From NCBI RefSeq assembly GCF_001661345.1, contig NW_017962927.1, positions 358,669-422,668 on the forward strand: a DNA stretch of 64,000 bases, written 5' to 3'. The stretch is from Ascoidea rubescens DSM 1968 (Eukaryota > Ascomycota > Saccharomycetes > Ascoideales > Ascoideaceae). The position numbers and the translations under genes were made by a program. The notes under the pieces are model-generated. The model did no database searches and was not told where the DNA came from. It was given only the letters and a program-made list of their open reading frames with translations. Positions 1-8,124 of this stretch are shown here, one piece after another. Numbering within the stretch: the stretch's first letter is position 1; the number at the start of each line of letters is the position of its first letter.

Positions 1-170
1 TACAGCAAAGAACAATTGCAAAGAAAACTTCAAACAAGAAAAAAAGAGAAAAATCTCTTGGTGAATTGTGTTCTAAAACCAATTTTAGGCCTTATAGAGT
101 AGGGTTGTCAAAAAGAGTTAAAATAGATCACTTACATGAGTATTTAAAAAAGGAAACAAAAAATACATAA
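1..170 (+). CDS. 3' end of an unidentified gene, cut by the left edge
   Basis: The frame whose codons begin at base 3 is open from the window edge and stops at TAA 168-170, giving about 55 C-terminal residues. The tail is basic (KKTSNKKKREK) and then reads FRPYRVGLSKRVKIDHLHEY, which looks like real protein rather than translated AT-rich spacer. I do not recognise the gene. From memory, the GLS-K/R...LH pattern resembles the C-terminal RAD51-binding segment of vertebrate RAD51AP1, so a recombination factor is possible, but this is only a motif resemblance. The gene converges on FEX1, whose stop lies 27 bases away. The N terminus and most of the protein are outside the window. Confidence 0.6.
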   Translation, partial: QQRTIAKKTSNKKKREKSLGELCSKTNFRPYRVGLSKRVKIDHLHEYLKKETKNT

Positions 171-197
171 TTAGAAAGCAAAAAAAAAAAATTATAT

Positions 198-1256
198 CTA
201 ACATAAAATATGAGAACTTAGCCCAATCGTCCAGTTATAAGAGCCGATGATTGCAAAGGACAAAAGAAAGCATACAATTATACTAATAGATCCATATGTG
301 AGTGCATCTAGGAATGTTTGAGAATGTAATTCCAGAATGAATGTTGAAACAGTTGATAAAACTGCACAAAATCCATCAGACAATGCAACCAACATTTGAC
401 AATTTATAAAGGATTTTCCAATTAAATTAAAACCCGAGGAACGATTCAACACTATGAAAATTGAAATTAAAATTGTAGCAATCAGGTTTGCCAAAAAAGT
501 TCCCAAGAATTTCACATGGGCAAATTTATTATTAAAATAAAATGATAAAATATATCTCAAGTAACATGCAAGTGGCGCAAAACAATTAGCAACTGTAACG
601 TGTCTCCAGCTTTTTTCGAAAATTGATAGAAAAATGAATACTATCCAAAAGATTATACCAAATAATTCTAAAACTATAAGAAATGGAGCCAATCTTCTTT
701 GCTTGTTGCTTGATTTATTACCACTTAAATCATTACGTTTGGATAAACGATTATTAATTTCATTCGCTATACTTAAACCAAATAAATACCCAGAAAACGA
801 TAGTGAAAATTGAGCTATAATGAATAAAACTAGATTCAATAGACCATAGGCTTTATTGGGATACGAGTTATAAGCATTGTCATTGAAGATCAAGTTATTT
901 TCCTTGTTTGTCATTGACAAAGTAAGCAATACTGCTTCTAAAATCAAGGAGGAAAATGATGAAAACGATCCACAGTACCCTGTTGTCATACCTAATCTCA
1001 AAAGATTAATGTGCTTTTGTTTCACATTATTACAGTGATTATTTGTTTTATCGTTTTTATCAACTTTATCGACTTTTATATCTGTTTTTATAAATTTAAA
1101 CAAACCCATCAAAAAACAAGACAGGAAGTTGGACCAAATTATTCCAGAAATATATGAATTGTTGTAGCATGCTAAATGACCTACTCCAAGCCTAGATAAG
1201 CTCCCCAAAATGGAGAAAAAGCAGAGAATAAAAAATAATCTAAATTCTTCCACCAT
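198..1256 (-). CDS. FEX1: fluoride export protein, fused dual CrcB/Fluc type
   Basis: This 352-residue integral membrane protein matches the eukaryotic fluoride exporters, which expel fluoride across the plasma membrane and fuse two CrcB/Fluc halves in one chain. Half one carries GSLSRLGVG (about residues 18-26), an Asn-containing helix IIWSNFLSC (39-47) and GYCGSFSSFSSLILE (about 93-107). Half two repeats the pattern with CYLRYILS, FLGTFLANLIATILIS and GFCAVLSTVSTFILE. The paired Asn and Phe/Ser/Thr-rich helices are the family's pore elements. A charged Lys/Asp/Asn loop at about 55-85 and a linker near 165-190 separate helices. The ATG at 1256-1254 is the first in frame. It diverges from the Rho-type gene across 372 bases. 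The family assignment is secure; transport itself is inferred. Confidence 0.88.
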   Translation of the reverse strand: MVEEFRLFFILCFFSILGSLSRLGVGHLACYNNSYISGIIWSNFLSCFLMGLFKFIKTDIKVDKVDKNDKTNNHCNNVKQKHINLLRLGMTTGYCGSFSSFSSLILEAVLLTLSMTNKENNLIFNDNAYNSYPNKAYGLLNLVLFIIAQFSLSFSGYLFGLSIANEINNRLSKRNDLSGNKSSNKQRRLAPFLIVLELFGIIFWIVFIFLSIFEKSWRHVTVANCFAPLACYLRYILSFYFNNKFAHVKFLGTFLANLIATILISIFIVLNRSSGFNLIGKSFINCQMLVALSDGFCAVLSTVSTFILELHSQTFLDALTYGSISIIVCFLLSFAIIGSYNWTIGLSSHILC

Positions 1257-1628
1257 TATACGCCATCAATTGAGAGGAAGTTTCTTATTTCCAAAACAAA
1301 AAATCTATTGTTGAGCACTTTTGAAATCCAGAAAATGCACGAAACAAGCTTTTGCCATTTAAGGTTTTTTGCTTGATACAAATCCACAAAGTTGGTATTT
1401 CGAGCCCAAAGTTCTTCGACACAGAAAAAGAAGCAGAAAAAGCAGCAGAAGAACAAGAAAAAAATGCAACAGAGACAAAAAATTCTTTGTAATTTTGAAG
1501 AATAAAAGGAAGTGCCACAAAAAGACATATTGCTTGACAAAAAATGCCAAACAATGGTCATTTTTGCTCTTTTTCTATTAATTTTTATGACCCATTGACT
1601 TTTTTAGTCCTTTCTGAATCCTAGCTCT
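1257..1628. promoter_or_regulatory. divergent intergenic region, FEX1 / Rho-type GTPase
   Basis: These 372 bases separate two divergent start codons and must hold both promoters. Purine-rich (AGAAG/AGCAG) stretches lie at about 1428-1470. Open frames on both strands here (for example 1256-1561 minus and 1369-1581 plus) are low-complexity, have no domain and are not credible genes. I see no clear named binding site. Confidence 0.5.
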
Positions 1629-4238
1629 TTGAATCCAGCTATGATTGAATATAAGGAATTGAAAAGATTTATCAAAATCATTGTTAAATATCAGCTAGAT
1701 TTCTTTGATTTCACAATACTGCTCCTATTTAGCGTTTTCTATTTTCTTAAATACAAATTACTTACAATCTATTACAAAGATAGATGTCCCATCGTTAGAT
1801 TCTCTAAAATATTAAGAAATACAAATTTGTATAAATTTAAAGAAAATTTAAACAAATATAAAAAAAACTTGGCTCACTTCCAATTATTCACTCAACCTCA
1901 GCCTTTGAGATCGTTTAAAAGTGAAAATAACCTAGCTTTAAACAGACCAATTGAAAATATAGGTTTGTTGCTAAAAAATAACTATCAACATTATAAAATG
2001 ATGAAAAAAACCCTTAGTATAAAATACAATGATGAAAATCAACAAATGTCAAATAATACAAACAATAATATTCATAATAATGAAAATTGGAATAAACTTA
2101 ATAATCAATATCAAAGTAATCTAAATCATCATCATAGAAACTCTCAGAATGACCAAAAACAAAAAAGTTTTAAATTCAACATAGATGATTTAGCTATTCC
2201 TGCTGCAAGAGCTGCTACTAGCAAATGTTTTATGGACACCAAACTAAGAGATATCTCAGTATTAAATTTTGACAATATTGGGGAGATAAACTGCCAGGAT
2301 AGAAATAATATGAGCAATACTTTTAATAGCAATATAACTAATAATAATAAAATTAAAAGTAGATCAAACTCACTAAGATCTTTATCCTCTATTTGTTCAG
2401 TAAAATCGATGAGATCGGTAAAATCAATGAAATCCATTAGAACAATAAAATCTATCAACTCTATGAGGTCAATAAACAAAAATTATAATCCGGATAATGA
2501 TCTTAATAGAATCCCAACTAAATATGAAAATAAGGACAACTCTGTGTATTTGACTTGCAAATCTCCTATGAAAACCGTTAAAACAGATAATTTAATCAAT
2601 AAACTCAGTCAAATAGACAATAACATCAAATTAGACTTCAATCATCATCTAATTAAAATAAATAGCATAAATATAGTAACAATTGGAGATAATAAATGCG
2701 GTAAAACCTCATTGATTAATACTTTTATTAACAATGAGTTTTCAAATAAGTTTTCAAGTTATTCTATTTTTGAAAATTACAACAAAAAAATATTTTTTAA
2801 AGAACCTTTGCAAAAACTGGCAATAAATTTCAAATTTTGGGATGTTTCAGGTCATGAGGATTTTGATAGAATGAGACCATTAATATATGCTGATGTTCAA
2901 ATTATTTTGATATGCTTTGCTATTAACAATACAAATAGTTTTAATAGTATCTTGGAAAAATGGATCCCAGAAATTGAAAACTATTGTCCAAATATACCGA
3001 TTATTTTATTAGGCTTAAAATCCGATTTGAGGAAAACCAATAGTGATTATGATAGTGATCCTTATATCAATAATAATAAACAGGGAGATAGATTAATTGA
3101 ATATGAAAAATGCATTGAATTAAGTAAACAAATCAATAGCAAGTTTTACATTGAATGTTCGGCAAAAGAGATGTATCATATTCATAAGATTTTTGATCTA
3201 GTAGCTAAAATAATAATTAGCAAAGAATATCCATTTTTAAATGTTGATAGAGATGTTAATGTTGATTTCCTTCAGAATGAAAAAGAATTTGAAAAATTGA
3301 TAAAAGAAGAAGAATCTAAATCACACTCAAATTCATATCTTCAAGAAGAAAAGAATAAAAATATAGAAAAAAAAAACACCAGTCCCAAAAGCAGAGTTCA
3401 TAACGTTCAAGAATTTTTAAATCGTGAAATAGAAAGAAGTTTGAGATCAATAAAATCATTGGGCAAGGAAGCAAGTTATGAGATTAAAAGCAATGTTAAT
3501 GAAATATATGATAAGTTCAGTAAGTTTAGTATTGATGACAGTTATACAAACAATAGGTCAATAATAACAAACATTGATCAAACATTTGATAGTGTTGAAG
3601 ATCTTAAAAATCTAAAAATTTCAGACAAGTTGGACAATTTTAGTAGTTTTAAAAAGTTTAGTAGTGTTGGTATTGATGAAAGTAATGAGATAAAGAAAAA
3701 GAGGAATAAAACAAGGCATATAAGTATGTTCAGAAAAACATCAGGAATGTCAATTAAACCATTAAAAATAAAAAATAAAAATAAGGATAAAAATGAAAAT
3801 GAAGATGAAGAGGAAAATCAAAATTATAACACAAGTTGTAAATTGATGAATGTAATTCAAAGTTCACCATCATCAAGTCAATTTTATAATAAACCACAAT
3901 CACCAAAAAACACACAACCACAACCTGCAATTGAGAGACAATCATCAATTAGAAAGAATTCATTAAGAAAGAATTCATTAAGATCGGTAAATAATCAAAG
4001 TTTCAGTTCGTTTCGATCGATGAGAGATCATAGAACCAGAAAATCAAGGTCAAAGTCAAGACCAAATGCCGGAGCCAGATCAAGAGTCAGGTCTAGAGCC
4101 AGATCAAGACCAGGATCAATAGTTAGAGTTTCGATGAGGAAAGGCAACATAAAAAAAGTCAGAGCTTTAGGTGATTATAATGGAGAAAATTCCAGCAACC
4201 CATTTTCGAAACATAAAACGGAATGTGTAGTTATGTAG
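1629..4238 (+). CDS. giant Rho-family GTPase (Rho4-like) with N-terminal hydrophobic segment
   Basis: 869 residues, against about 200-300 for ordinary Rho GTPases. Residues 23-47 are strongly hydrophobic (FFDFTILLLFSVFYFLKYKL), suggesting a membrane anchor. A disordered region follows, with about nine basic-Ser-hydrophobic triplets (VKSMRSVKSMKSIRTIKSI) near 255-285. The GTPase domain spans about 345-530: G1 GDNKCGKTSL, switch I FENY, G3 DVSGHEDFDRMRP, G4 LGLKSD and G5 ECSAKE. G3 normally reads DTAGQED, so the catalytic Gln is His here. GLKSD and a C-terminal CxxM are as in Rho4. A further roughly 335-residue disordered tail ends in an Arg-Ser-rich basic stretch and the CAAX box CVVM, predicting prenylation. 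Rho4 orthology is my best guess; a Rho-superfamily GTPase is certain. Its stop lies 50 bases from the convergent DAD1. Confidence 0.75.
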   Translation: MNPAMIEYKELKRFIKIIVKYQLDFFDFTILLLFSVFYFLKYKLLTIYYKDRCPIVRFSKILRNTNLYKFKENLNKYKKNLAHFQLFTQPQPLRSFKSENNLALNRPIENIGLLLKNNYQHYKMMKKTLSIKYNDENQQMSNNTNNNIHNNENWNKLNNQYQSNLNHHHRNSQNDQKQKSFKFNIDDLAIPAARAATSKCFMDTKLRDISVLNFDNIGEINCQDRNNMSNTFNSNITNNNKIKSRSNSLRSLSSICSVKSMRSVKSMKSIRTIKSINSMRSINKNYNPDNDLNRIPTKYENKDNSVYLTCKSPMKTVKTDNLINKLSQIDNNIKLDFNHHLIKINSINIVTIGDNKCGKTSLINTFINNEFSNKFSSYSIFENYNKKIFFKEPLQKLAINFKFWDVSGHEDFDRMRPLIYADVQIILICFAINNTNSFNSILEKWIPEIENYCPNIPIILLGLKSDLRKTNSDYDSDPYINNNKQGDRLIEYEKCIELSKQINSKFYIECSAKEMYHIHKIFDLVAKIIISKEYPFLNVDRDVNVDFLQNEKEFEKLIKEEESKSHSNSYLQEEKNKNIEKKNTSPKSRVHNVQEFLNREIERSLRSIKSLGKEASYEIKSNVNEIYDKFSKFSIDDSYTNNRSIITNIDQTFDSVEDLKNLKISDKLDNFSSFKKFSSVGIDESNEIKKKRNKTRHISMFRKTSGMSIKPLKIKNKNKDKNENEDEEENQNYNTSCKLMNVIQSSPSSSQFYNKPQSPKNTQPQPAIERQSSIRKNSLRKNSLRSVNNQSFSSFRSMRDHRTRKSRSKSRPNAGARSRVRSRARSRPGSIVRVSMRKGNIKKVRALGDYNGENSSNPFSKHKTECVVM

Positions 4239-4288
4239 TATAGTGATATTAAACCGAAAATGATATATACTATAATAGAGCAATTTCT

Positions 4289-4651
4289 TTATGATGAATC
4301 TGCAGCTTTTTGGAAGCTACTATCTTGTTCGGTAGTAGATTTTCTATTGTTCTCACTCTGCTTCTGGCTCAGATTGTCAGTCACAAAATCAGATTTTGAT
4401 TCACCATCTAAACGTTGATTTGATTGAAAAAATCGAGACACTTTTGCTGACTTCTCTTCAGTGACACCGTCGTAAAATCCTTTCCAGATATTGGCAATGC
4501 TGTTGAACTGATTGCCAATGGTGATGGAGTGTTCCATCGACCTGTTTAGCGAGTTGAGTCGGTTGAGAACAGAGTTCATCTTCTGGTTAACATCGTGTAA
4601 CAATAGATTCCTCTCGGCTTCGAAATCAGCATCGTTATCGCCTCTGTCCAT
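4289..4651 (-). CDS. DAD1: DASH/Dam1 complex subunit Dad1
   Basis: The 120-residue product contains the Dad1 core ERNLLLHDVNQKMNSVLNRL followed by LNSLNRSMEHSITIGNQF and NSIANIWKGFYDGV, which aligns well with the S. cerevisiae protein. Dad1 belongs to the outer-kinetochore DASH/Dam1 complex that couples kinetochores to spindle microtubules. I start at the ATG at 4651-4649, which opens MDRGDNDADFEAERN. The frame stays open upstream to 4765, but only from a GTG, through a Lys/Gln/Arg repeat. The roughly 60-residue polar tail (SKSDFVTDNLSQKQSENNRK) is longer than in the 94-residue S. cerevisiae protein. A short upstream ORF ends one base before the ATG (see that entry). DAD1 diverges from FUM1. 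Confidence 0.85.
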   Translation of the reverse strand: MDRGDNDADFEAERNLLLHDVNQKMNSVLNRLNSLNRSMEHSITIGNQFNSIANIWKGFYDGVTEEKSAKVSRFFQSNQRLDGESKSDFVTDNLSQKQSENNRKSTTEQDSSFQKAADSS

Positions 4652-4652
4652 T

Positions 4653-4715
4653 TCAGCTTGTTTCCTCTGCTTCCTCTGCTTCCTCTGCTTTTTTTGCTTC
4701 TTCTTCCACTGCCAT
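4653..4715 (-). promoter_or_regulatory. upstream ORF abutting the DAD1 start
   Basis: ATG at 4715-4713 opens a 20-codon frame encoding MAVEEEAKKAEEAEEAEETS, and its TGA (4655-4653) is separated from the DAD1 ATG by a single A. The frame is +1-offset from DAD1 and contains an A7 run; loss of one base there would join it to DAD1. It is therefore either a termination-reinitiation uORF or the true acidic N terminus displaced by a one-base difference. The ORF itself is plain; its function is inferred. Confidence 0.5.
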
Positions 4716-5026
4716 GTTGAGCGTTGTGTTATTCCACTAACACATGACTTTGTTAGGTAATACACTTTGTCTCAGTTCAACAGGTTTCAGTCCCAAATCG
4801 TGCGTTAGCCACAAGTACTAATTGCCCCAAATCGAGTATCTATTTGACAATATAAAAGAGACAGAAGACAAGAATAATTATAAGAAAAAAGGAATCAAGG
4901 AATAAGTTTTAATATAAATAGCTAAATACATATTATTCACCAATAATATATAGACAGAACCCAGTAATAACCAAAGACTCGTGTTCTATCGTAGCTAATA
5001 TAGAAAGGCTTATTACAGTGTTCAGG

Positions 5027-5032
5027 CACGTG
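5027..5032. promoter_or_regulatory. CACGTG E-box in DAD1/FUM1 promoter
   Basis: A CACGTG core (context GGCACGTGCTT) at the edge of the GC island. It fits Cbf1 or another bHLH factor; binding is inferred from the motif only. Confidence 0.4.
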
Positions 5033-5162
5033 CTTATCACGCATCCATCACGCGGAAATCGCCGAGTCGGCTCCAGCGCCGCGGGCGGCGACAAAACGCC
5101 GCCGGAAGCGAAGCATTAGGGTGAGATTTCGCTGTTTCCTCCACACGCTTTGGGGAGTTTTG

Positions 5163-5195
5163 ATTGGCTGTTGGAGCTGGTTCAAAAACCATTGG
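5163..5195 (-). promoter_or_regulatory. two CCAAT boxes upstream of FUM1
   Basis: ATTGG at 5163-5167 (GCCAATCA on the minus strand) and ATTGG at 5191-5195 (in CCATTGG) lie 174 and 146 bases before the FUM1 ATG. CCAAT is the site of the Hap2/3/5 complex, which activates respiratory and TCA-cycle genes in yeasts, so a role in FUM1 control is plausible. Binding is not shown. Confidence 0.5.
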
Positions 5196-5336
5196 AAGAG
5201 TAACTATCCACTTCCTGAACACTGTTTGTTTAGTAGCCATTCGATCGTTTTGTTTAACTTGCCTTATATTTCTCTAGTTTTCTGGTCTTTTTCGTCTCTT
5301 CTTAATCCCATTAACCACATCGCCTAAAGCAACAAA

Positions 5337-6815
5337 ATGATCAGTGCCAGACTTTTATCAAAATCTACTATCAAACCTTCATTGGTTTCCAAAAGAGCGT
5401 TTCATTATTCATCTTTCGCTTTAAGTAAGAGAATTGAAACTGATGCTTTTGGTGAAATCGAGGTTGAAGACTCCAAGTACTGGGGTGCCCAAACCCAAAG
5501 ATCTTTACAAAACTTCGATATTGGTCAACCAACTGCTAGAATGCCAGTTCCGGTTATCAAGTCTTTTGGTATCTTGAAAAAATCAACCTCAATTATAAAC
5601 GAAAAATACGGTACTTTAAAACCTGAAATTGCCAAAGCTATTCAACAAGCTGCAACTGAGGTTGTGGAAGGTAAATTAACTGACCACTTCCCATTAGTCG
5701 TCTTCCAAACCGGTTCTGGTACTCAGTCAAACATGAACGCCAATGAAGTTATCAGTAACAGAGCTATTGAAATCTTAGGTGGTAAAAAAGGTTCCAAAAG
5801 CCCTGTTCACCCAAATGACCATGTCAACATGTCCCAATCTTCCAACGATACTTTCCCAACTGTCATGCACATCGCAGCTGTCTTGGAAATTACAAACACT
5901 TTGATTCCAGAATTGAACTTGTTCAAGGACTCATTAGCTAAGAAAGTTGACGAATTCAAAGACATTGTCAAAATTGGTAGAACCCATTTACAAGACGCTA
6001 CTCCATTAACTTTAGGTCAAGAGTTTTCTGGTTACTTGCAACAAGTTATTAATGGTATTGCCAGAGTTGAATCCACCTTGCCAAACTTGAAATATTTAGC
6101 TCAAGGTGGTACTGCTGTTGGTACCGGTTTAAATACCAGAAAAGGTTGGGATTCTGATGTTGCCAACACTGTTGGTGAACTTACTGGTATTGATTTTAAA
6201 CCCGCTCCAAACAAATTTGAAGCTTTAGCTGCTCATGACGCTATTGTTGAAGCCTCCGGTGCTTTGAATACTTTGGCAGTTTCTTTATTCAAAATTGCTC
6301 AAGATATTAGATACTTGGGTTCTGGTCCAAGATGTGGTTATGGCGAATTATCTCTTCCAGAAAATGAACCAGGTTCCTCAATTATGCCTGGTAAAGTCAA
6401 CCCAACTCAAAATGAAGCCTTGACCATGATCTGTACTCAAGTCTTTGGTAACAATGCTGCCATCACTTTTGCTGGTGCATCCGGTCAATTTGAATTAAAT
6501 GTTTTCAAACCAGTCATGATCTACAACTTGTTAAACTCCATTCAATTATTGAGTGATGGCTTGAGATCTTTCAGATTAAACTGTCTCGATGGTATTAAAG
6601 CCAACAAGGAAAAAATTGACAAATTATTACACGAGTCTCTTATGTTGGTTACTGCTTTAAATCCAAAAATCGGTTACGATAAGGCTTCCAAAGTAGCCAA
6701 AAATGCTCATAAAAAGGGTATAACATTAAAGGAATCCGTTTTAGAATTAGGTTACTTAACTGAGGAAGAATTCCATCAATGGGTTGTTCCAGAAAACATG
6801 ATAGGTCCTAAATAG
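5337..6815 (+). CDS. FUM1: fumarase (fumarate hydratase), class II
   Basis: 492 residues, the usual length for yeast Fum1, which interconverts fumarate and malate in mitochondria and cytosol. Residues 1-30 are rich in Ser, Lys and Arg with no acidic residue ([20 protein letters not shown]), a typical mitochondrial presequence. The mature enzyme starts near [21 protein letters not shown]. Active-site segments are visible: [45 protein letters not shown] and the family signature [11 protein letters not shown] (about 346-356). Codons are the biased set of a highly expressed gene (GGT, AAC, TTG/TTA, AGA), unlike neighbouring genes. The ATG at 5337 is the first in frame. Dual targeting from one transcript is known for this family and is inferred here. 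Confidence 0.97.
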   Translation: MISARLLSKSTIKPSLVSKRAFHYSSFALSKRIETDAFGEIEVEDSKYWGAQTQRSLQNFDIGQPTARMPVPVIKSFGILKKSTSIINEKYGTLKPEIAKAIQQAATEVVEGKLTDHFPLVVFQTGSGTQSNMNANEVISNRAIEILGGKKGSKSPVHPNDHVNMSQSSNDTFPTVMHIAAVLEITNTLIPELNLFKDSLAKKVDEFKDIVKIGRTHLQDATPLTLGQEFSGYLQQVINGIARVESTLPNLKYLAQGGTAVGTGLNTRKGWDSDVANTVGELTGIDFKPAPNKFEALAAHDAIVEASGALNTLAVSLFKIAQDIRYLGSGPRCGYGELSLPENEPGSSIMPGKVNPTQNEALTMICTQVFGNNAAITFAGASGQFELNVFKPVMIYNLLNSIQLLSDGLRSFRLNCLDGIKANKEKIDKLLHESLMLVTALNPKIGYDKASKVAKNAHKKGITLKESVLELGYLTEEEFHQWVVPENMIGPK

Positions 6816-8124
6816 ACTATCTATTGTCTCTATTGTTAATAATTTATTTTTTTCCTAAACATTTTTAACAAGCAAACTCACTTTTAAACTCGGTTCTAAA
6901 TGCAGTTTTCTTTGTTTTCTTTGTTCTCTTTGTTCTCTTTGTTCTCTTTAAGTTCAATATTCTATTTTAGTTTATATATAGTAATGTGATGTGTATGATT
7001 CAACAAACAACTGTTTGTGGAGACCAATTGTTCATGTGTAGCTTTTATGTTTTTATTGTTCCAATGAGATGCTCATCCCTTTATCATCCACCGCTCGCAC
7101 ACAAAATTACCGGAAATAGACACTTGCATGTGTGTGCATTTACAAGCGTCCTAAAACGGAACCCGTACCAATGACTTTGTTTATTTGGGTTGCTTTTTTT
7201 TGTATAAAAAACTAAAATTTTTCGTTCTGTTTCATTTTTGTTAACTCATCATTAACTCCAGTCTCTTTGACTCACTAATAAACATAAGGATGCTACAATG
7301 GCGTTGTTATGTTAATGGTTAATTTGTCTCTCTAAGCTGGTAGAACAAGTTATATTTTTGTAATTTGGTTTATTTATGTTTTATTGTTTTATTTATTCAT
7401 TAGATTTAGCAATGTAAATACTCCAAACAAACAATATCTTCCAAAAGAAACTATTATATCGGTATATAATTGTATAAACTATTAATATAATTTATTTGAT
7501 TATTTATTTATTTACTTAATTTATTTACTTTCTGTACTTTTTATTATTAACCTATTTTTTTTCTTTTCTTTGCCTATTTTTTTTTGCAATTCGGATTTCG
7601 CTTTTGAAACACCCCAGCTTACATTGATCAACTATACTCATTTTCCTACTATAGTTTTGATCTCATTACACTGGCAGAATAATTTAGAAAGTTGCATTTA
7701 ACAAATTGCAATTTTGTTTAGATATTGTTTTACTATTGAATATTAATAATAGTTGAAACTTATTTATTTCAAGACATGTTGAACAACAAAGCGAAAAAAA
7801 AGGTCTAAATCGATGAGAAATGAGCTATAAGAAAAGAAAAAAAAATGAGGAATAACATCTAAAATAAAACAATAAACTAATAAGCTAATGAAATAATGAA
7901 AATGAAAATGAAAATGAAAATGAAAATGAAAATCAAAGTGATAATAAAAATAAAAATAAAAATAAAAATAAAAATAAAAATAAAAATAAAAATAAAAATA
8001 AAAATAAAGAAACTAAAATGTAAAAAATACAAATGAAAGACAAAATAAAAAGTAAAAAAAGAAAGCAAAAGAAATAAAAATAGTAGCTAATAACTATATC
8101 TGTATATATATTTATATTTTTTTT
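6816..8124. other. long convergent intergenic region, FUM1 / mannosyltransferase
   Basis: 1.3 kb between two converging genes, long for yeast, where convergent spacers are usually a few hundred bases. A CTTTG/TTCTC repeat lies at 6906-6949. About 6980-7300 looks promoter-like: mixed base composition with CCGGAAAT, then a TATA-like TGTATAAAAAA near 7200, then a pyrimidine-rich leader and ATGs that open only tiny frames (10 and 5 codons). No protein gene is credible. An unannotated noncoding transcript or a decayed gene could explain it. Confidence 0.4.
7896..8008. repeat. hexanucleotide microsatellite (AATGAA)n then (AATAAA)n
   Basis: About six AATGAA units are followed, after a short break, by about eleven AATAAA units, in the spacer downstream of the mannosyltransferase. 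The Phe/Ile-rich frame 7877-8068 on the minus strand is a translation of this repeat, not a gene. Confidence 0.85.

Larger units (their letters stand above)
4716..5336. promoter_or_regulatory. divergent promoter region, DAD1 / FUM1, with GC island
   Basis: The region between DAD1 and FUM1. It is AT-rich at 4840-4990, then abruptly GC-rich at about 5022-5112, with CACGTG at 5027 and clustered CGCCG/GCGGCG motifs. Two CCAAT boxes follow toward FUM1. The frames at 5037-5240 (minus) and 5121-5327 (plus) have no protein-like features and are dismissed. Confidence 0.6.

Noticed and set aside
7877-8068. 63-codon Phe/Ile frame on the minus strand
   Set aside because: It is simply the translation of the AATGAA/AATAAA microsatellite.
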